A DNA stretch of 64,000 bases, from NCBI RefSeq assembly GCF_000302535.1, contig NC_018708.1, positions 4,898,001-4,962,000 on the forward strand. The letters are read 5' to 3'. The position numbers were made by a program, and so were the translations under genes. Shown here one piece after another: positions 30,851 to 41,134 of this stretch. How positions within the stretch are numbered: position 1 is the first letter of the stretch; each line of letters begins with the position of its first letter. The notes beneath the pieces were generated by a model that searched no databases, was not told where the DNA came from, and saw only the letters and a list, made by a program, of their open reading frames with translations. Origin of the DNA: Acidovorax sp. KKS102. Lineage in GTDB: Bacteria > Pseudomonadota > Gammaproteobacteria > Burkholderiales > Burkholderiaceae_C.

Positions 30851-32167
30851 ATGTCTGGCGCACCTACTACTTCACACCCTTCTTCCACCCACCCCGTGCT
30901 GATCGCTGGGGGTGGCATTGGTGGCATGGCCACCGCCCTCACCCTGCACCAGATCGGCGTGCCCTGCATCGTCTTTGAAACGGTGCCGGAACTGCAGCCG
31001 CTGGGCGTGGGCATCAACCTGCAGCCCAACGCCGTGCGCGAACTGCACGACCTGGGGTTTGGCAACGACGTGCTGGACACCATTGGCCTGCAGGCACGCG
31101 AATGGGCGCTGGTGGGCCGCAACGGGAACGAGGTGTATGCCGAGCCGCGCGGCCTGGGGGCGGGCTACCACTGGCCGCAGTATTCGGTGCACCGGGGGCA
31201 GCTGCAGATGATGCTGTACCACGCTGTCAAAGCCCGCCTGGGCGACAACGCCGTGCAGCTGGGGCAACGTGTGGTGGGCTACCGGCAGGATGCGAATGGC
31301 GTCACCGCCATCGTCGAAACACGCGACGGCACGCAACGCGAAGTAGCGGGCTCGCTGCTGATTGCGGCCGACGGCCTGCACTCGGCCGTGCGGGCGCAAA
31401 TGCACCCCACGCAGCCGCCCATCCAGTGGGGCGGAGCCATCATGTGGCGCGGCACCACGCCGGGGGTGCCGGTGCGCACAGGCGCGTCGTTTGTGGGCGT
31501 GGGCTCGCTGCGGCACCGGGTGGTGTTCTACCCCATCACGCCGCCCGACCCGGCCACAGGCCTGGCCACCATCAACTGGATCGCCGAGATCACGGTGGAC
31601 AACCAGGGCGGCTGGCAGCACGGCGACTGGAACCGGCGCGTGGCGCTGGAGGAGTTCATCCACCACTTCGACGGCTGGAACTACAGCTGGCTGGACGTGC
31701 CCGCCATGCTGCGCGGTGCCAAGGACATTTTTGAGTACCCCATGATCGACCGCGACCCCGTGCCCACCTGGGTAGACGGCCGCGTGGCGCTGCTGGGCGA
31801 TGCGGCGCATGTGATGTACCCCGTGGGCTCCAACGGTGCCAGCCAGGCGATTGTGGATGCACGCGTGCTGGGCGCGCAGCTGGTGGCGCATGGCGTGGGT
31901 CCGCAGGCGCTGCGCGCCTACGACGACAAGCTGTGCAAGGACATCTCCGCGCTGGTGCTGCGCAACCGGGGTTCTGGCCCCTTTGGCCTGCTGGGGCTGG
32001 TGGACGAGCGCTGCGGTGGGGTGTTCGACCACATCGACGACGTGCTGCCGCGCGAGGAGCGCGAGGGCTTCATGGCCCGCTACAAGGCGGCGGCGGGGTT
32101 TGCCATCGAGACGCTGAACGCGGCGCCGCCCACCATTGCGCCGGGGCAGCGCGTGGCGGTGAGCTGA
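30851..32167 (+). CDS. FAD-dependent monooxygenase (PhzS/salicylate-hydroxylase-like)
   Basis: Class A flavoprotein hydroxylase, 438 residues from ATG 30851. The FAD-binding GxGxxG is VLIAGGGIGGMATAL, the NADPH/FAD DG motif is LLIAADGLHSAVRA, and the second FAD site is LLGDAAHVMYPVGSNGASQAI. It probably hydroxylates an aromatic ring or related compound; being near the aromatic island is suggestive only. An ATG at 30836 is an alternative start, and the leader to 30722 looks non-coding. clpP-like follows after 138 bp. Confidence 0.85.
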   Translation: MSGAPTTSHPSSTHPVLIAGGGIGGMATALTLHQIGVPCIVFETVPELQPLGVGINLQPNAVRELHDLGFGNDVLDTIGLQAREWALVGRNGNEVYAEPRGLGAGYHWPQYSVHRGQLQMMLYHAVKARLGDNAVQLGQRVVGYRQDANGVTAIVETRDGTQREVAGSLLIAADGLHSAVRAQMHPTQPPIQWGGAIMWRGTTPGVPVRTGASFVGVGSLRHRVVFYPITPPDPATGLATINWIAEITVDNQGGWQHGDWNRRVALEEFIHHFDGWNYSWLDVPAMLRGAKDIFEYPMIDRDPVPTWVDGRVALLGDAAHVMYPVGSNGASQAIVDARVLGAQLVAHGVGPQALRAYDDKLCKDISALVLRNRGSGPFGLLGLVDERCGGVFDHIDDVLPREEREGFMARYKAAAGFAIETLNAAPPTIAPGQRVAVS

Positions 32168-32305
32168 GCAGTCCCAGGGGCACAGAGCGGGCCATTCGGT
32201 CCGCTCTGCAGCGCTCCCCTGAATGCGCCAGCGCACGGAAATGTCACGCCCGGCGTGTCTCGTTCGTCAAGGCAGTCCTGTCACTCTTTTCAAGGACTTG
32301 GCCCC

Positions 32306-32905
32306 ATGGACACGCCAGACACCCACACCCCATCCTCCGCCCCAGGCGCCGAGCCGCGCACGTCGTACCTGGAAGAAAAGGCCTTCAAGGCGCGCACCCT
32401 GCTGGTCTTCGGCACCATCACCGACACCGTGGCCGCCGATGTGGCGCGGCGGCTGATTGCGCTGGACGCAGAGAGCGCCGAGCCCATCGACATGCTGGTG
32501 AGCTCGCCCGGTGGGCACCTGGAGTCGGGCGACACGATCCACGACCTGGTGCGCTTCATTTCTGCGCCGGTGAACATGATCGGCACCGGCTGGGTGGGCA
32601 GTGCAGCCACACACCTGTACCTGGCGGCACCGCGCGAGCGGCGGTTCTGCCTGCCCAACACACGCTTTCTGATCCACCAGCCCAGCGGCGGCGCAGGTGG
32701 CCCGGCCAGCGACATCGCCATCCAGGCACGCGAGATGGTGAAAGCGCGTGAGCGAATTGCGGACACCATTGCCCGGCAGACGGGCAAGCCACTGGAGGTG
32801 GTGCTGGCAGACATCGAGCGGGACCGCTGGATGTCGGCCGAGGAGGCGGTGGACTACGGCCTGGTCTCGCGCGTCATCGAGCACAAGACGGCATTGAAAG
32901 GGTGA
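32306..32905 (+). CDS. ClpP-like serine protease (stand-alone paralogue)
   Basis: Caseinolytic-protease-type subunit of 199 residues. The catalytic triad can be placed: Ser in GWVGSAATHLYLA, His in FLIHQPSGG and Asp in DIERDRWMSAEEAVDYG. No clpX/clpA or tig gene is adjacent, unlike the housekeeping clpP, and the N-terminal axial loop region is divergent (LEEKAFKARTLLVFGTI). It may form a homo- or mixed ring with the main ClpP, or act without an ATPase. ATG 32306 is preferred to an upstream ATG at 32255. Confidence 0.82.
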   Translation: MDTPDTHTPSSAPGAEPRTSYLEEKAFKARTLLVFGTITDTVAADVARRLIALDAESAEPIDMLVSSPGGHLESGDTIHDLVRFISAPVNMIGTGWVGSAATHLYLAAPRERRFCLPNTRFLIHQPSGGAGGPASDIAIQAREMVKARERIADTIARQTGKPLEVVLADIERDRWMSAEEAVDYGLVSRVIEHKTALKG

Positions 32906-32922
32906 GGCCGCACACCCCAATC

Positions 32923-32984
32923 ACTATCAAATTAATAGCTGCTAGCGCTTGATGGATAAGCGCCAGCAGCCTATTTGGCTTGCA
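32923..32984. repeat. Family A repeat, copy 4
   Basis: Contains AATAGCTGCTAGCGCTTGAT, AGCGCCAGCAGCC and TTTGGCTTGCAA. It sits between the ClpP-like stop and the ligC stop, so it is intergenic between convergent genes. It is the clearest full-length form in the window. Confidence 0.8.
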
Positions 32985-32985
32985 A

Positions 32986-33939
32986 TCAGCCTGCGTTGAG
33001 CTGCTGCTCCAGGTTGTGCAGCACCTGGTAGCACGGCAGCACCTGCGCCACGCTGGCGTTGGGCTCACGGCCTTCCTTGATCGCGGCGAAGAACTCGCGG
33101 TCTTGCAGCTCGATGCCGTTCATCGACACATCAACCTTGCTCACATCGATCTTCTCTTCCTTGCCGTTCACCAGATCGTCGTAGCGGGCGATGTAGGTGG
33201 CGGTGTCGCCGATGTAGCGGAAGAAGGTGCCCAGCGGGCCGTCGTTGTTGAAGCTGAGCGACAGCGTGCAGATGGCGCCGTTGGCGGCCTGGAGCTGAAT
33301 GCTCATGTCCATGGCAATGCCCAGGTCCTTGTGGATGGGGCCCTGAATGGCGTTGGCTTTGACGATGGGGCTGCCAGCCTGGTAGGCGAACAGGTCCACC
33401 GTGTGGGCAGCGTGGTGCCACAGCAGGTGGTCCGTCCAGCTGCGGGGCTGGCCCAGCGCGTTCATGTTGGTGCGGCGGAAGAAGTAGGTCTGCACATCCA
33501 TCTGCTGGATGTTGAACTCGCCGGCCGTGATTTTCTTGTGCACGTACTGGTGGCTGGGGTTGAAGCGGCGGGTGTGGCCGCACATGGCCACCAGGCCGGT
33601 CTGCTTTTGCAGGGCGACAACCTTCTCGCCATCGGCCAGCACGTCGCACAGCGGGATCTCGACCTGCACGTGCTTGCCCGCTTCCAGACAGGCAATGGTC
33701 TGGCTGGCGTGCATCTGCGTGGGCGTGCACAGGATCACGGCGTCCACTTCCTTGATGGCCAGGCTGTCGGCCAGGTCGGTGGTGACGTGCTTGATGCCGT
33801 ACTTGTCGGCCACTTCCTGGGTCTTGGCCAGGTCGCGGCTGATGAGGGAGACGACTTCCACATCGGGAATGTTCTTGATGCCGTCCAGGTGCTTGATGCC
33901 GAAGGCGCCAGCGCCTGCGAGTGCGACTTTGATGGTCAT
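32986..33939 (-). CDS. ligC: 4-carboxy-2-hydroxymuconate-6-semialdehyde dehydrogenase LigC/PmdC
   Basis: NAD(P)-dependent oxidation of the ring-cleavage product CHMS (hemiacetal form) to 2-pyrone-4,6-dicarboxylate. The 317-residue Gfo/Idh/MocA-type protein has the Rossmann motif ALAGAGAFGIKH, VEIPLCDVLADGE, and MCGHTRRFNPSHQY with the His/Arg substrate site. Length equals LigC (about 315). It is the last gene of the leftward lig operon, 23 bp after ligB. Confidence 0.93.
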   Translation of the reverse strand: MTIKVALAGAGAFGIKHLDGIKNIPDVEVVSLISRDLAKTQEVADKYGIKHVTTDLADSLAIKEVDAVILCTPTQMHASQTIACLEAGKHVQVEIPLCDVLADGEKVVALQKQTGLVAMCGHTRRFNPSHQYVHKKITAGEFNIQQMDVQTYFFRRTNMNALGQPRSWTDHLLWHHAAHTVDLFAYQAGSPIVKANAIQGPIHKDLGIAMDMSIQLQAANGAICTLSLSFNNDGPLGTFFRYIGDTATYIARYDDLVNGKEEKIDVSKVDVSMNGIELQDREFFAAIKEGREPNASVAQVLPCYQVLHNLEQQLNAG

Positions 33940-33962
33940 GGTGTGTGTCCTTTGGCGTGTTT

Positions 33963-35296
<1,334 letters not shown>

Positions 35297-35300
35297 GGCG

Positions 35301-36230
35301 TCAGCCTTTCTGGGTCACTTCTTCGGGCCAGTACAGGCGCATGGGGTTGTCCACCAGCAGCTTGCGCTGCAGCTCGGCCGTGGGCGCGATGTGCGGGATG
35401 AAGTCCACCAGCAGGCCGTCGTCGGGCATGTGGTCCTTGAGGTTGGGGTGCGGCCAGTCGGTGCCCCACAGCACGCGGTCGGGGAACTCTGCGACCACCT
35501 TGCGGGCAAAGGGCACCACGTCCTGGTATGCGTTCTGCTCACCATTCAGCGCCTTGGGGCCGGTGACGCTCAGGCGCTCAGGGCAGCTCACCTTGCTCCA
35601 CACATTGGGGTGCTGGCGCATGAACTTCAGGAACAGCTCAAACTCCGGGCCGTCCACCGGCTTGCTCACATCGGGGCGGCCCATGTGGTCCACCACCACG
35701 GTGGTGGGCAGCGCGGTGAAGAAGTCCCACAGCTCGGGCAGGTCCACCGCCTCAAAGTAGATCACCACGTGCCAGCCGAGCTTGGCGATGCGCGCGGCAA
35801 TCTCCATCAGCTCGTCCTTGGGCGTGAAGTCCACCAGGCGCTTGACGAAGTTGAAGCGCACGCCGCGCACACCGGCGTCGTGCATGGCCTGCAGTTCCTG
35901 GTCAGTGACCGAGCGCTTGACGGTGGCCACGCCACGCGCCTTGCCGCCGGAGTGCACCAGCGCATCCACCATGGCGCGGTTGTCCGCACCGTGGCAGGTG
36001 GCCTGCACGACCACATTGCGTGCAAAGCCCAGGTGGTCGCGCAGCGCGTACAGCTGGTGCTTGCTGGCGTCGCAGGGGGTGTATTTGCGCTCGGGGGCGT
36101 AGGGGAACTCTGCCCCGGGGCCGAACACGTGGCAGTGCGCGTCCACCGCGCCTGCAGGCACCTGGAAGCGGGGTTTGCTGGGGCCGGCGTACCAGTCCAG
36201 CCAGCCGGGGGTCTTGGTGAATTCGCTCAT
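35301..36230 (-). CDS. ligI: 2-pyrone-4,6-dicarboxylate hydrolase
   Basis: Amidohydrolase-superfamily lactonase opening 2-pyrone-4,6-dicarboxylate to 4-oxalomesaconate. It has 309 residues. It carries the HxH-type motif VDAHCHVFGPG, VVDHMGRPDVSKP and the terminal Asp in WGTDWPHPNL. LigI is the unusual metal-independent member of the superfamily. It lies between the TTT binding-protein gene and ligA in the same transcript. Confidence 0.94.
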   Translation of the reverse strand: MSEFTKTPGWLDWYAGPSKPRFQVPAGAVDAHCHVFGPGAEFPYAPERKYTPCDASKHQLYALRDHLGFARNVVVQATCHGADNRAMVDALVHSGGKARGVATVKRSVTDQELQAMHDAGVRGVRFNFVKRLVDFTPKDELMEIAARIAKLGWHVVIYFEAVDLPELWDFFTALPTTVVVDHMGRPDVSKPVDGPEFELFLKFMRQHPNVWSKVSCPERLSVTGPKALNGEQNAYQDVVPFARKVVAEFPDRVLWGTDWPHPNLKDHMPDDGLLVDFIPHIAPTAELQRKLLVDNPMRLYWPEEVTQKG

Positions 36231-36264
36231 GGGCGTGGGTCCTTGGTTGCTGGGTGGGGGCGGG

Positions 36265-37269
36265 TCAGTCGAGGGACACGTTGGCCTTCTTAATCACCTC
36301 GCCAAAGCGCTGGCTCTCGTCCTTGACGAACTGGGTGAATTGCGCGCGAGTGGTGGGGAAGGGCTCGTAGCCAAAGCTCTTGAACTTCTCCTGCACATCG
36401 GCGCCCGACAGGGCTTGCTCGATGTCCTTGCGGATCTTGTCGGTCACGGCAGCGGGCAGGCCGGGCGGCACGGCAATGGCGTTCCAGCCCGTCACCTCAA
36501 AGCCCTTGGGGCCGCCCGATTCGCCCACAGTGGGCACGTCCGGAAAGCTGGCCAGGCGCTGCGGCGCAGTGACGGCCAGAAAGCGCAGCTTGCCCGCGCG
36601 CTGCAGCGGCCCGGCGGTGGCAGCACTGCCCAGCGCAAACGACAGTTCGCCGGTGGAGACCGAGGTGTAGAGCTGCGTGGTCTCTTTGTAGAGCACGTGT
36701 TCCATCTGCGTGCCGGTGGCGCTTTCAAACAGCTCGGAGCCCAGGTGCACCGGGTTGCCGATGGACCAGGAGCCGTAGTTGAGCTTGCCAGGGTTGGCCT
36801 TGGCGTCGGCCACGATGTCGCTCACGGCCTTGTATTTGCTGTTGGCGGCCACGGTGAAGAAGAAGTAGGTCTTGAACAGCGGCAGCAGTGTGTCGAAGTC
36901 CTTGGCCGTGTCGTAGGGCAGCTTCTTGAACAGGCTGGGGTAGGCGGCCAGGTGCACGTTGTCGAGCACGATCAGGTCATGCCCGTCCTTGGCGCCGCGC
37001 TTAAAGGCATCGATCGCAATGAAGCCGTTGCCGCCGGGGCGGTTTTCCACCACCACCGACTGGCCCCAGGTTTTGGAGAGCTTGTCGGCCACCAGGCGCG
37101 CCACGCCATCGGGGCCGCCCCCCACCGGGAAGGGGGTGATGATGCGCACGGGCTTGGACGGAAACGCCTGCGCCGCGGCGAGCTGGGGCACACAGCCCAG
37201 CGCAGCCGCCAGGCCCAAGGCCAGGCCTGCACGGCGGGAAAGGGAAACGGGAGACACGGAACAACGCAT
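36265..37269 (-). CDS. Tripartite tricarboxylate transporter (TctC/Bug) binding protein in the lig operon
   Basis: Periplasmic solute receptor of 334 residues with a signal peptide (AGLALGLAAALGCVPQLAAAQ) and the Bug-family fold (PSKPVRIITPFPVGGGPDGVAR, VENRPGGNGFIA). Betaproteobacteria have many such orphan receptors. Placement between ligK and ligI suggests binding of protocatechuate, pyrone dicarboxylate or a related carboxylate. No tctA/tctB membrane genes are in the window, so it must share them with another locus or act as a sensor. Confidence 0.9.
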   Translation of the reverse strand: MRCSVSPVSLSRRAGLALGLAAALGCVPQLAAAQAFPSKPVRIITPFPVGGGPDGVARLVADKLSKTWGQSVVVENRPGGNGFIAIDAFKRGAKDGHDLIVLDNVHLAAYPSLFKKLPYDTAKDFDTLLPLFKTYFFFTVAANSKYKAVSDIVADAKANPGKLNYGSWSIGNPVHLGSELFESATGTQMEHVLYKETTQLYTSVSTGELSFALGSAATAGPLQRAGKLRFLAVTAPQRLASFPDVPTVGESGGPKGFEVTGWNAIAVPPGLPAAVTDKIRKDIEQALSGADVQEKFKSFGYEPFPTTRAQFTQFVKDESQRFGEVIKKANVSLD

Positions 37270-37299
37270 GGAAAGAAGAAGCTTCTGAAGAAACTGTTT

Positions 37300-37361
37300 G
37301 CTATAAATTGCATAGCTGCAAGCGCATGATTCACTAGCGCTTGCAACCCAAAAGGCTGAAA
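37300..37361. repeat. Family A repeat, copy 5
   Basis: GCATAGCTGCAAGCGCATGA, then CACTAGCGCTTGCAACC and AAAAGGCTGAAAA, matching family A order. It lies inside the lig operon in the 98-bp gap between ligK and the TTT gene, so it will be part of the polycistronic transcript and can fold. Confidence 0.75.
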
Positions 37362-37367
37362 AACCGC

Positions 37368-38051
37368 TCAGTCGATGTACTTGAGGCCCGCCTTCTCCAG
37401 ACCAGGGCGCATGTTGTACATGTCGAGGCCCAGCACGCCGCTGGCGAGCTTGGCGCGCTTCTCGCCTTCAAAGCTCTCGCGCTTCTGTGCGGCGGCCAGC
37501 GTCTCGGCTGCACGGGCGGCGGGCACACACACCACGCCGTCGTCGTCGGCCACGATCACGTCGCCCGGCGTGACCAGCGCACCGGCGCACACCACAGGGA
37601 TGTTGACCGAGCCCAGCGTGGCCTTGATGGTGCCCTTGCTGCTGATGGCCTTGCTCCACACGGGGAAGTTCATCTCCTGCAGCGTCTTCACGTCGCGCAC
37701 ACCCGCGTCGATGATGAGGGCGCGCGCGCCACGGGCCTGGAAGCTGGTGGCCAGCAGGTCGCCAAAGTAGCCGTCGGTGCATTCCGAGGTGACGGCCGCC
37801 ACCACGATGTCGCCGGGCTGGATCTGCTCGGCCGCCACATGCATCATCCAGTTGTCGCCGGGCTGCAGCAGCACGGTGACGGCCGTGCCGCTGACCTGCT
37901 GGCCGCTGTAGATGGGGCGCATGTAGGGCTTGAGCAGGCCCACGCGGCCCATGGCCTCGTGCACGGTGGCCGAGCCGAGGGCGGCCAGGCCGTCGGCCGC
38001 TGCGCGGTCGGCGCGGGTGATGTTGCGGTAGACAACGCCAAGTTCAAACAT
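37368..38051 (-). CDS. ligK: 4-carboxy-4-hydroxy-2-oxoadipate aldolase/oxaloacetate decarboxylase
   Basis: Last enzyme of the 4,5-cleavage pathway, splitting CHA into pyruvate and oxaloacetate. The 227-residue RraA-like protein has [14 protein letters not shown], a metal/substrate loop in [19 protein letters not shown], and the conserved Arg/Asp in [11 protein letters not shown]. The product ends AGLKYID. It starts 1 bp after the ligJ stop. Equivalent to PmdF in Comamonas. Confidence 0.92.
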   Translation of the reverse strand: MFELGVVYRNITRADRAAADGLAALGSATVHEAMGRVGLLKPYMRPIYSGQQVSGTAVTVLLQPGDNWMMHVAAEQIQPGDIVVAAVTSECTDGYFGDLLATSFQARGARALIIDAGVRDVKTLQEMNFPVWSKAISSKGTIKATLGSVNIPVVCAGALVTPGDVIVADDDGVVCVPAARAAETLAAAQKRESFEGEKRAKLASGVLGLDMYNMRPGLEKAGLKYID

Positions 38052-38052
38052 G

Positions 38053-39087
38053 TCAGAGCCCCTTTGCCTTCAGGCGTGAATCGAGTCGGGAGAACACGCG
38101 GCGCGTGTTGGCTTCGTAGATCTGGTGCTTGTCGTCGGCGCTCAGGATGGTGGAGGCCTCGATGTAGCGCTTGGTATCGTCGTAGTAGTTGCCCGTGGTG
38201 GGGTCGATGCCGCGCACCGCGCCGATCATTTCGCTGGCAAACAGCACGTTCTTCACCGGGATCACGGTGTTCAGCAGGTCGATGCCGGGCTGGTGGTACA
38301 CGCAGGTGTCAAAGAACACGTTGTTCAGCAGGTGCTCTTGCAGCAGGGGCTTCTTCATCTCCTGCGCCAGGCCCCGGAAGCGGCCCCAGTGGTAAGGCAC
38401 CGCGCCGCCGCCATGCGGGATCAGGAACTTGAGCGTGGGGAAGTCCTTGAACAGATCGCCCTGGATGAGCTGCATGAAGGCCGTGGTGTCGGCATTCAGG
38501 TAGTGCGCACCGGTGGTGTGGAAGCACGCGTTGCAGCTGGTGCTCACGTGGATCATGGCGGGCAGGTCGTACTCCACCATCTTTTCGTAGATGGGGTACC
38601 AGTGCTTGTCGGTCAGCGGGGGGCTGGTCCAGTGGCCGCCCGACGGATCGGGGTTCAAGTTGATGCCCACCGCGCCGTATTCCTTCACGCACTTTTCCAG
38701 CTCGGGGATGCAGGTGGCAGGATCGACGCCAGGCGACTGCGGCAGCATGGCCACGGGCACAAAGTGGTCGGGGAACAGCGTGGAGACGCGGTAGCACAGC
38801 TCGTTGCAGATGGCCGCCCAGGTGCTGGACACGTTGAAGTCGCCAATGTGGTGGGCCATGAAGCTGGCGCGGGGGCTGAACAGCGTGATGTCGCTGCCGC
38901 GCTCTTTCATCAGCTTGAGCTGGTTGGTCTCGATGGACTCGCGCAGCTCGTCGTCGCTGATCTTCAGGTCGGCCACCTTGGGCATGGCCGCCGGGTCTTT
39001 GATGCCGGCGATCTGCGCATTGCGCCAGTTCTCCAGCGCCTTGGGGGCTGTGGTGTAGTGGCCGTGACAGTCGATGATGAGGCTCAT
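38053..39087 (-). CDS. ligJ: 4-oxalomesaconate hydratase
   Basis: Hydrates 4-oxalomesaconate to 4-carboxy-4-hydroxy-2-oxoadipate. The 344-residue amidohydrolase-2 protein begins [14 protein letters not shown] (metal-binding HxH) and contains [30 protein letters not shown] and [15 protein letters not shown]. This is the LigJ form, not the PIG-L-type GalB found in pseudomonads. It is the second gene of the operon, 225 bp after the binding-protein-like gene, with a family B repeat between them. Confidence 0.93.
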   Translation of the reverse strand: MSLIIDCHGHYTTAPKALENWRNAQIAGIKDPAAMPKVADLKISDDELRESIETNQLKLMKERGSDITLFSPRASFMAHHIGDFNVSSTWAAICNELCYRVSTLFPDHFVPVAMLPQSPGVDPATCIPELEKCVKEYGAVGINLNPDPSGGHWTSPPLTDKHWYPIYEKMVEYDLPAMIHVSTSCNACFHTTGAHYLNADTTAFMQLIQGDLFKDFPTLKFLIPHGGGAVPYHWGRFRGLAQEMKKPLLQEHLLNNVFFDTCVYHQPGIDLLNTVIPVKNVLFASEMIGAVRGIDPTTGNYYDDTKRYIEASTILSADDKHQIYEANTRRVFSRLDSRLKAKGL

Positions 39088-39167
39088 ATTGGGTTGCTCC
39101 TTGGATCGTTCGTTGGTTGTGTTCGTGGGCTGCTTACTGAGCGTGGACCATGCTCAAGCACGGCACA

Positions 39168-39302
39168 AGCCAGGACCGCCGCGCAAGGGCCGCCAAGCCG
39201 TTAAGCGGCGCTTCGCTTGCCAGGCGCTGGCGGTGTCCACCTTCCCGCATTGCGCCGCAATGCGAGAGAAGGGGGAAGGCGCGAAGCGACTCAGGGGGTT
39301 GT
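39168..39302. repeat. GC-rich dispersed repeat, family B, copy 3 (reverse orientation)
   Basis: Reverse-complement copy: ends CGAAGCGACTCAGGGGGTTG and contains GCGCAAGGGCCGCC and an internal GAAGGGGGAAGGCGCG. It lies between the 39313 gene and ligJ, at the end of the first gene on the transcript. Confidence 0.7.
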
Positions 39303-39312
39303 TCATATCGCT

Positions 39313-40005
39313 TCAGGCGGGCTCCATGCCCTGCTTGCGTTTGGCGTCTGCGGCAGCGGGCGAGGTCAGGTAGGCCAGCAGCGAACGCGCGGCATCCACC
39401 TGCTGCGAATGCACGCCGATGCCTGCGGAAAACGTGGTGGTGATCTGGATGGCCGGTGGCAGCGGGCCCACGATCTGGATGCCCTGCACATGCAGCAGTT
39501 CGCTCAGTTGCTGAAAGCCCAGCGCCACTTCGCCCTTGGCCACCAGCGAGCCCACAGGCACGCCGGGGGGCGCCTGCACCATGCGCGGGGCGATCTGCTC
39601 GGCAATGCCCCAGCGCTCAAACAGTTTGCTCAGCGCCACGCCGCTGGGGCCGGTGGACAGGCTGATGCTGGGCGCGGCCAACACGGCAGCACGCACGGCG
39701 TCTTCGCTCGACAGGTCGGGCAGCGGCGCTCCCGCAGGCACCGCCACGGCCACGCCAGAGTGCACCCAGTCCACCTTGCTGCCGGGCACCAGGTGGCCTG
39801 CGGCCAAAAGCTTGTCGATGGCGTCGGACGCGAGGATCACCACGTCGAATGCCTCACCGGCGGCCACGCGCTTAGCGGCGTCCACCCCGCCCACCGATTC
39901 GATGGCGGCCTGCGTGCCCGACTGCTGTGCAAAACCGGCCACCAGGTCGGCCAGCACCTGGCGCGTGGCCATGGAAGAAATGCCTCGGATCACGGTCTGC
40001 GTCAT
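39313..40005 (-). CDS. ModA-like substrate-binding protein lacking a signal peptide
   Basis: A 230-residue protein with the fold pattern of molybdate-type binding proteins (RQVLADLVAGFAQQSG, DVVILASDAIDKLLAAG, VALGFQQLSELL). It begins MTQTVIRGISS with no hydrophobic leader, so it should stay in the cytoplasm. It heads the lig operon, just downstream of a TGTATACA box and divergent from the LysR gene. It could be a cytosolic ligand-binding or isomerase-like accessory protein. No LigU-type tautomerase is encoded in the cluster, and that missing step makes this gene worth testing. Function is not established. Confidence 0.7.
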   Translation of the reverse strand: MTQTVIRGISSMATRQVLADLVAGFAQQSGTQAAIESVGGVDAAKRVAAGEAFDVVILASDAIDKLLAAGHLVPGSKVDWVHSGVAVAVPAGAPLPDLSSEDAVRAAVLAAPSISLSTGPSGVALSKLFERWGIAEQIAPRMVQAPPGVPVGSLVAKGEVALGFQQLSELLHVQGIQIVGPLPPAIQITTTFSAGIGVHSQQVDAARSLLAYLTSPAAADAKRKQGMEPA

Positions 40006-40052
40006 GCGTTGTCTCCTGCCGGGCTGCGGGTGGCCCAGGCGGTGCGTGCAGT

Positions 40053-40060
40053 TGTATACA
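40053..40060. promoter_or_regulatory. TGTATACA box between the lig operon and LysR
   Basis: Perfect palindromic octamer 48 bp before the start of the 39313 gene. The same octamer occurs before vanA, the GntR gene and the ABC binding-protein gene, so it is a candidate GntR/FCD operator linking the lig operon to vanillate control. Flanks differ from the van copies, which continue into GAAA. Confidence 0.5.
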
Positions 40061-40118
40061 TGCCGCCGATTGTGGGCAGCGGCGGCCCAAACATGAAGGC
40101 GGCACCGGCACTACCAGA

Positions 40119-40137
40119 TATATCATTCCGTGATCGT
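40119..40137. promoter_or_regulatory. Candidate LysR-type operator
   Basis: ATCA-TTCCG-TGAT, an interrupted palindrome at 40122-40134, in the intergenic region 35 bp before the LysR start. A TATATCA half-element recurs at about 40148. It fits a LysR autoregulatory or activation site for the divergent lig operon. Confidence 0.5.
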
Positions 40138-40168
40138 TGACCCACAGCTATATCAGAGAACCTTGCCC

Positions 40169-41134
40169 ATGGACCTCAAGCAGATCGAATACTTTGTGCG
40201 CGTGGCCGAACTGGGCAGCTTTACCCGCGCCTCGGTGGTGCTGGACATTGCCCAGCCCGCCCTGAGCCGCCAGGTGCGCCTGCTGGAAGTGGAGCTGCGC
40301 CAGAACCTGCTGGTGCGCAACGGCCGGGGCGCCACGCCCACCGAGGCGGGCAAGCTGCTGCTGGAGCACGGGCGCGGCATCCTGCACCAGGTGGAGCGCG
40401 CGCGGGAAGAGCTGGGCCGCGTGCGCGGGGCCCTCGCCGGGCGCGTGGCCATTGGCCTGCCGCCCAGCATCGCCAAGGTGCTGACGGTGCCGCTGACGCG
40501 CGCCTTCCGGGTGAAGATGCCGGACGCGGCGCTGGCCATCAGCGAGGGGCTGTCCGTGGCCATGCGCGAATCGCTGACCACCGGGCTGCTCGACATTGCG
40601 CTGCTTTACAACACCACGCCCGCGCCGGGCATCGAGACCACGGCGCTGCTGGAGGAAGACCTGTTTCTGGTGCAGCGCCGCGCCCCCGGCCAGAGCGAGG
40701 CAGAGGCTGATGCCCTCGCCCGCACGCCCCTGCCGCTGGACGAGCTGCCGCGCTTTCCGCTGGTGATTCCCACGCGCCCCAACTCCATCCGCATGCTGGT
40801 GGAGTCCGAACTCGCCGCACGCGGCAAGCGCCCGCAGATCAGCCTGGAAATCGACGGCGTGGCCGCCATCCTGGACCTGGTGGCCGATGGCGCGGGCTGC
40901 GCGGTGCTGCCCATGAATGCGGTCACCACGTCGGGCAAATCGGAGGTGTTCAGCACCCGGCCCATCCACGGCGCAGGCGGCGATGGAGAGGAGGCAGAAG
41001 CCAGCGGCAACACGCGCCTGCGCAGCAAGCTGTTCATGGCCGTCAGCTCGCAACGCCCGGCCACGCTGACGCAGCAGGCCATGGCGGAGCTGATTCGGAC
41101 GACGCTGCAGGCGTTGTACAGATCTCCCCCCTGA
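40169..41134 (+). CDS. LysR-family regulator of the lig/pmd operon
   Basis: Transcription factor of 321 residues. The N-terminal winged helix (KQIEYFVRVAELGSFTRAS, then IAQPALSRQVRLLE) is followed by a periplasmic-binding-like effector domain of the type that senses an aromatic or pathway intermediate. It is divergent from the lig operon with a 163-bp intergenic region holding a LysR-like palindrome, so it is probably the pathway activator (PmdR/LigR role by position). The stop codon TGA (41132-41134) lies in a family B repeat. Confidence 0.88.
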   Translation: MDLKQIEYFVRVAELGSFTRASVVLDIAQPALSRQVRLLEVELRQNLLVRNGRGATPTEAGKLLLEHGRGILHQVERAREELGRVRGALAGRVAIGLPPSIAKVLTVPLTRAFRVKMPDAALAISEGLSVAMRESLTTGLLDIALLYNTTPAPGIETTALLEEDLFLVQRRAPGQSEAEADALARTPLPLDELPRFPLVIPTRPNSIRMLVESELAARGKRPQISLEIDGVAAILDLVADGAGCAVLPMNAVTTSGKSEVFSTRPIHGAGGDGEEAEASGNTRLRSKLFMAVSSQRPATLTQQAMAELIRTTLQALYRSPP

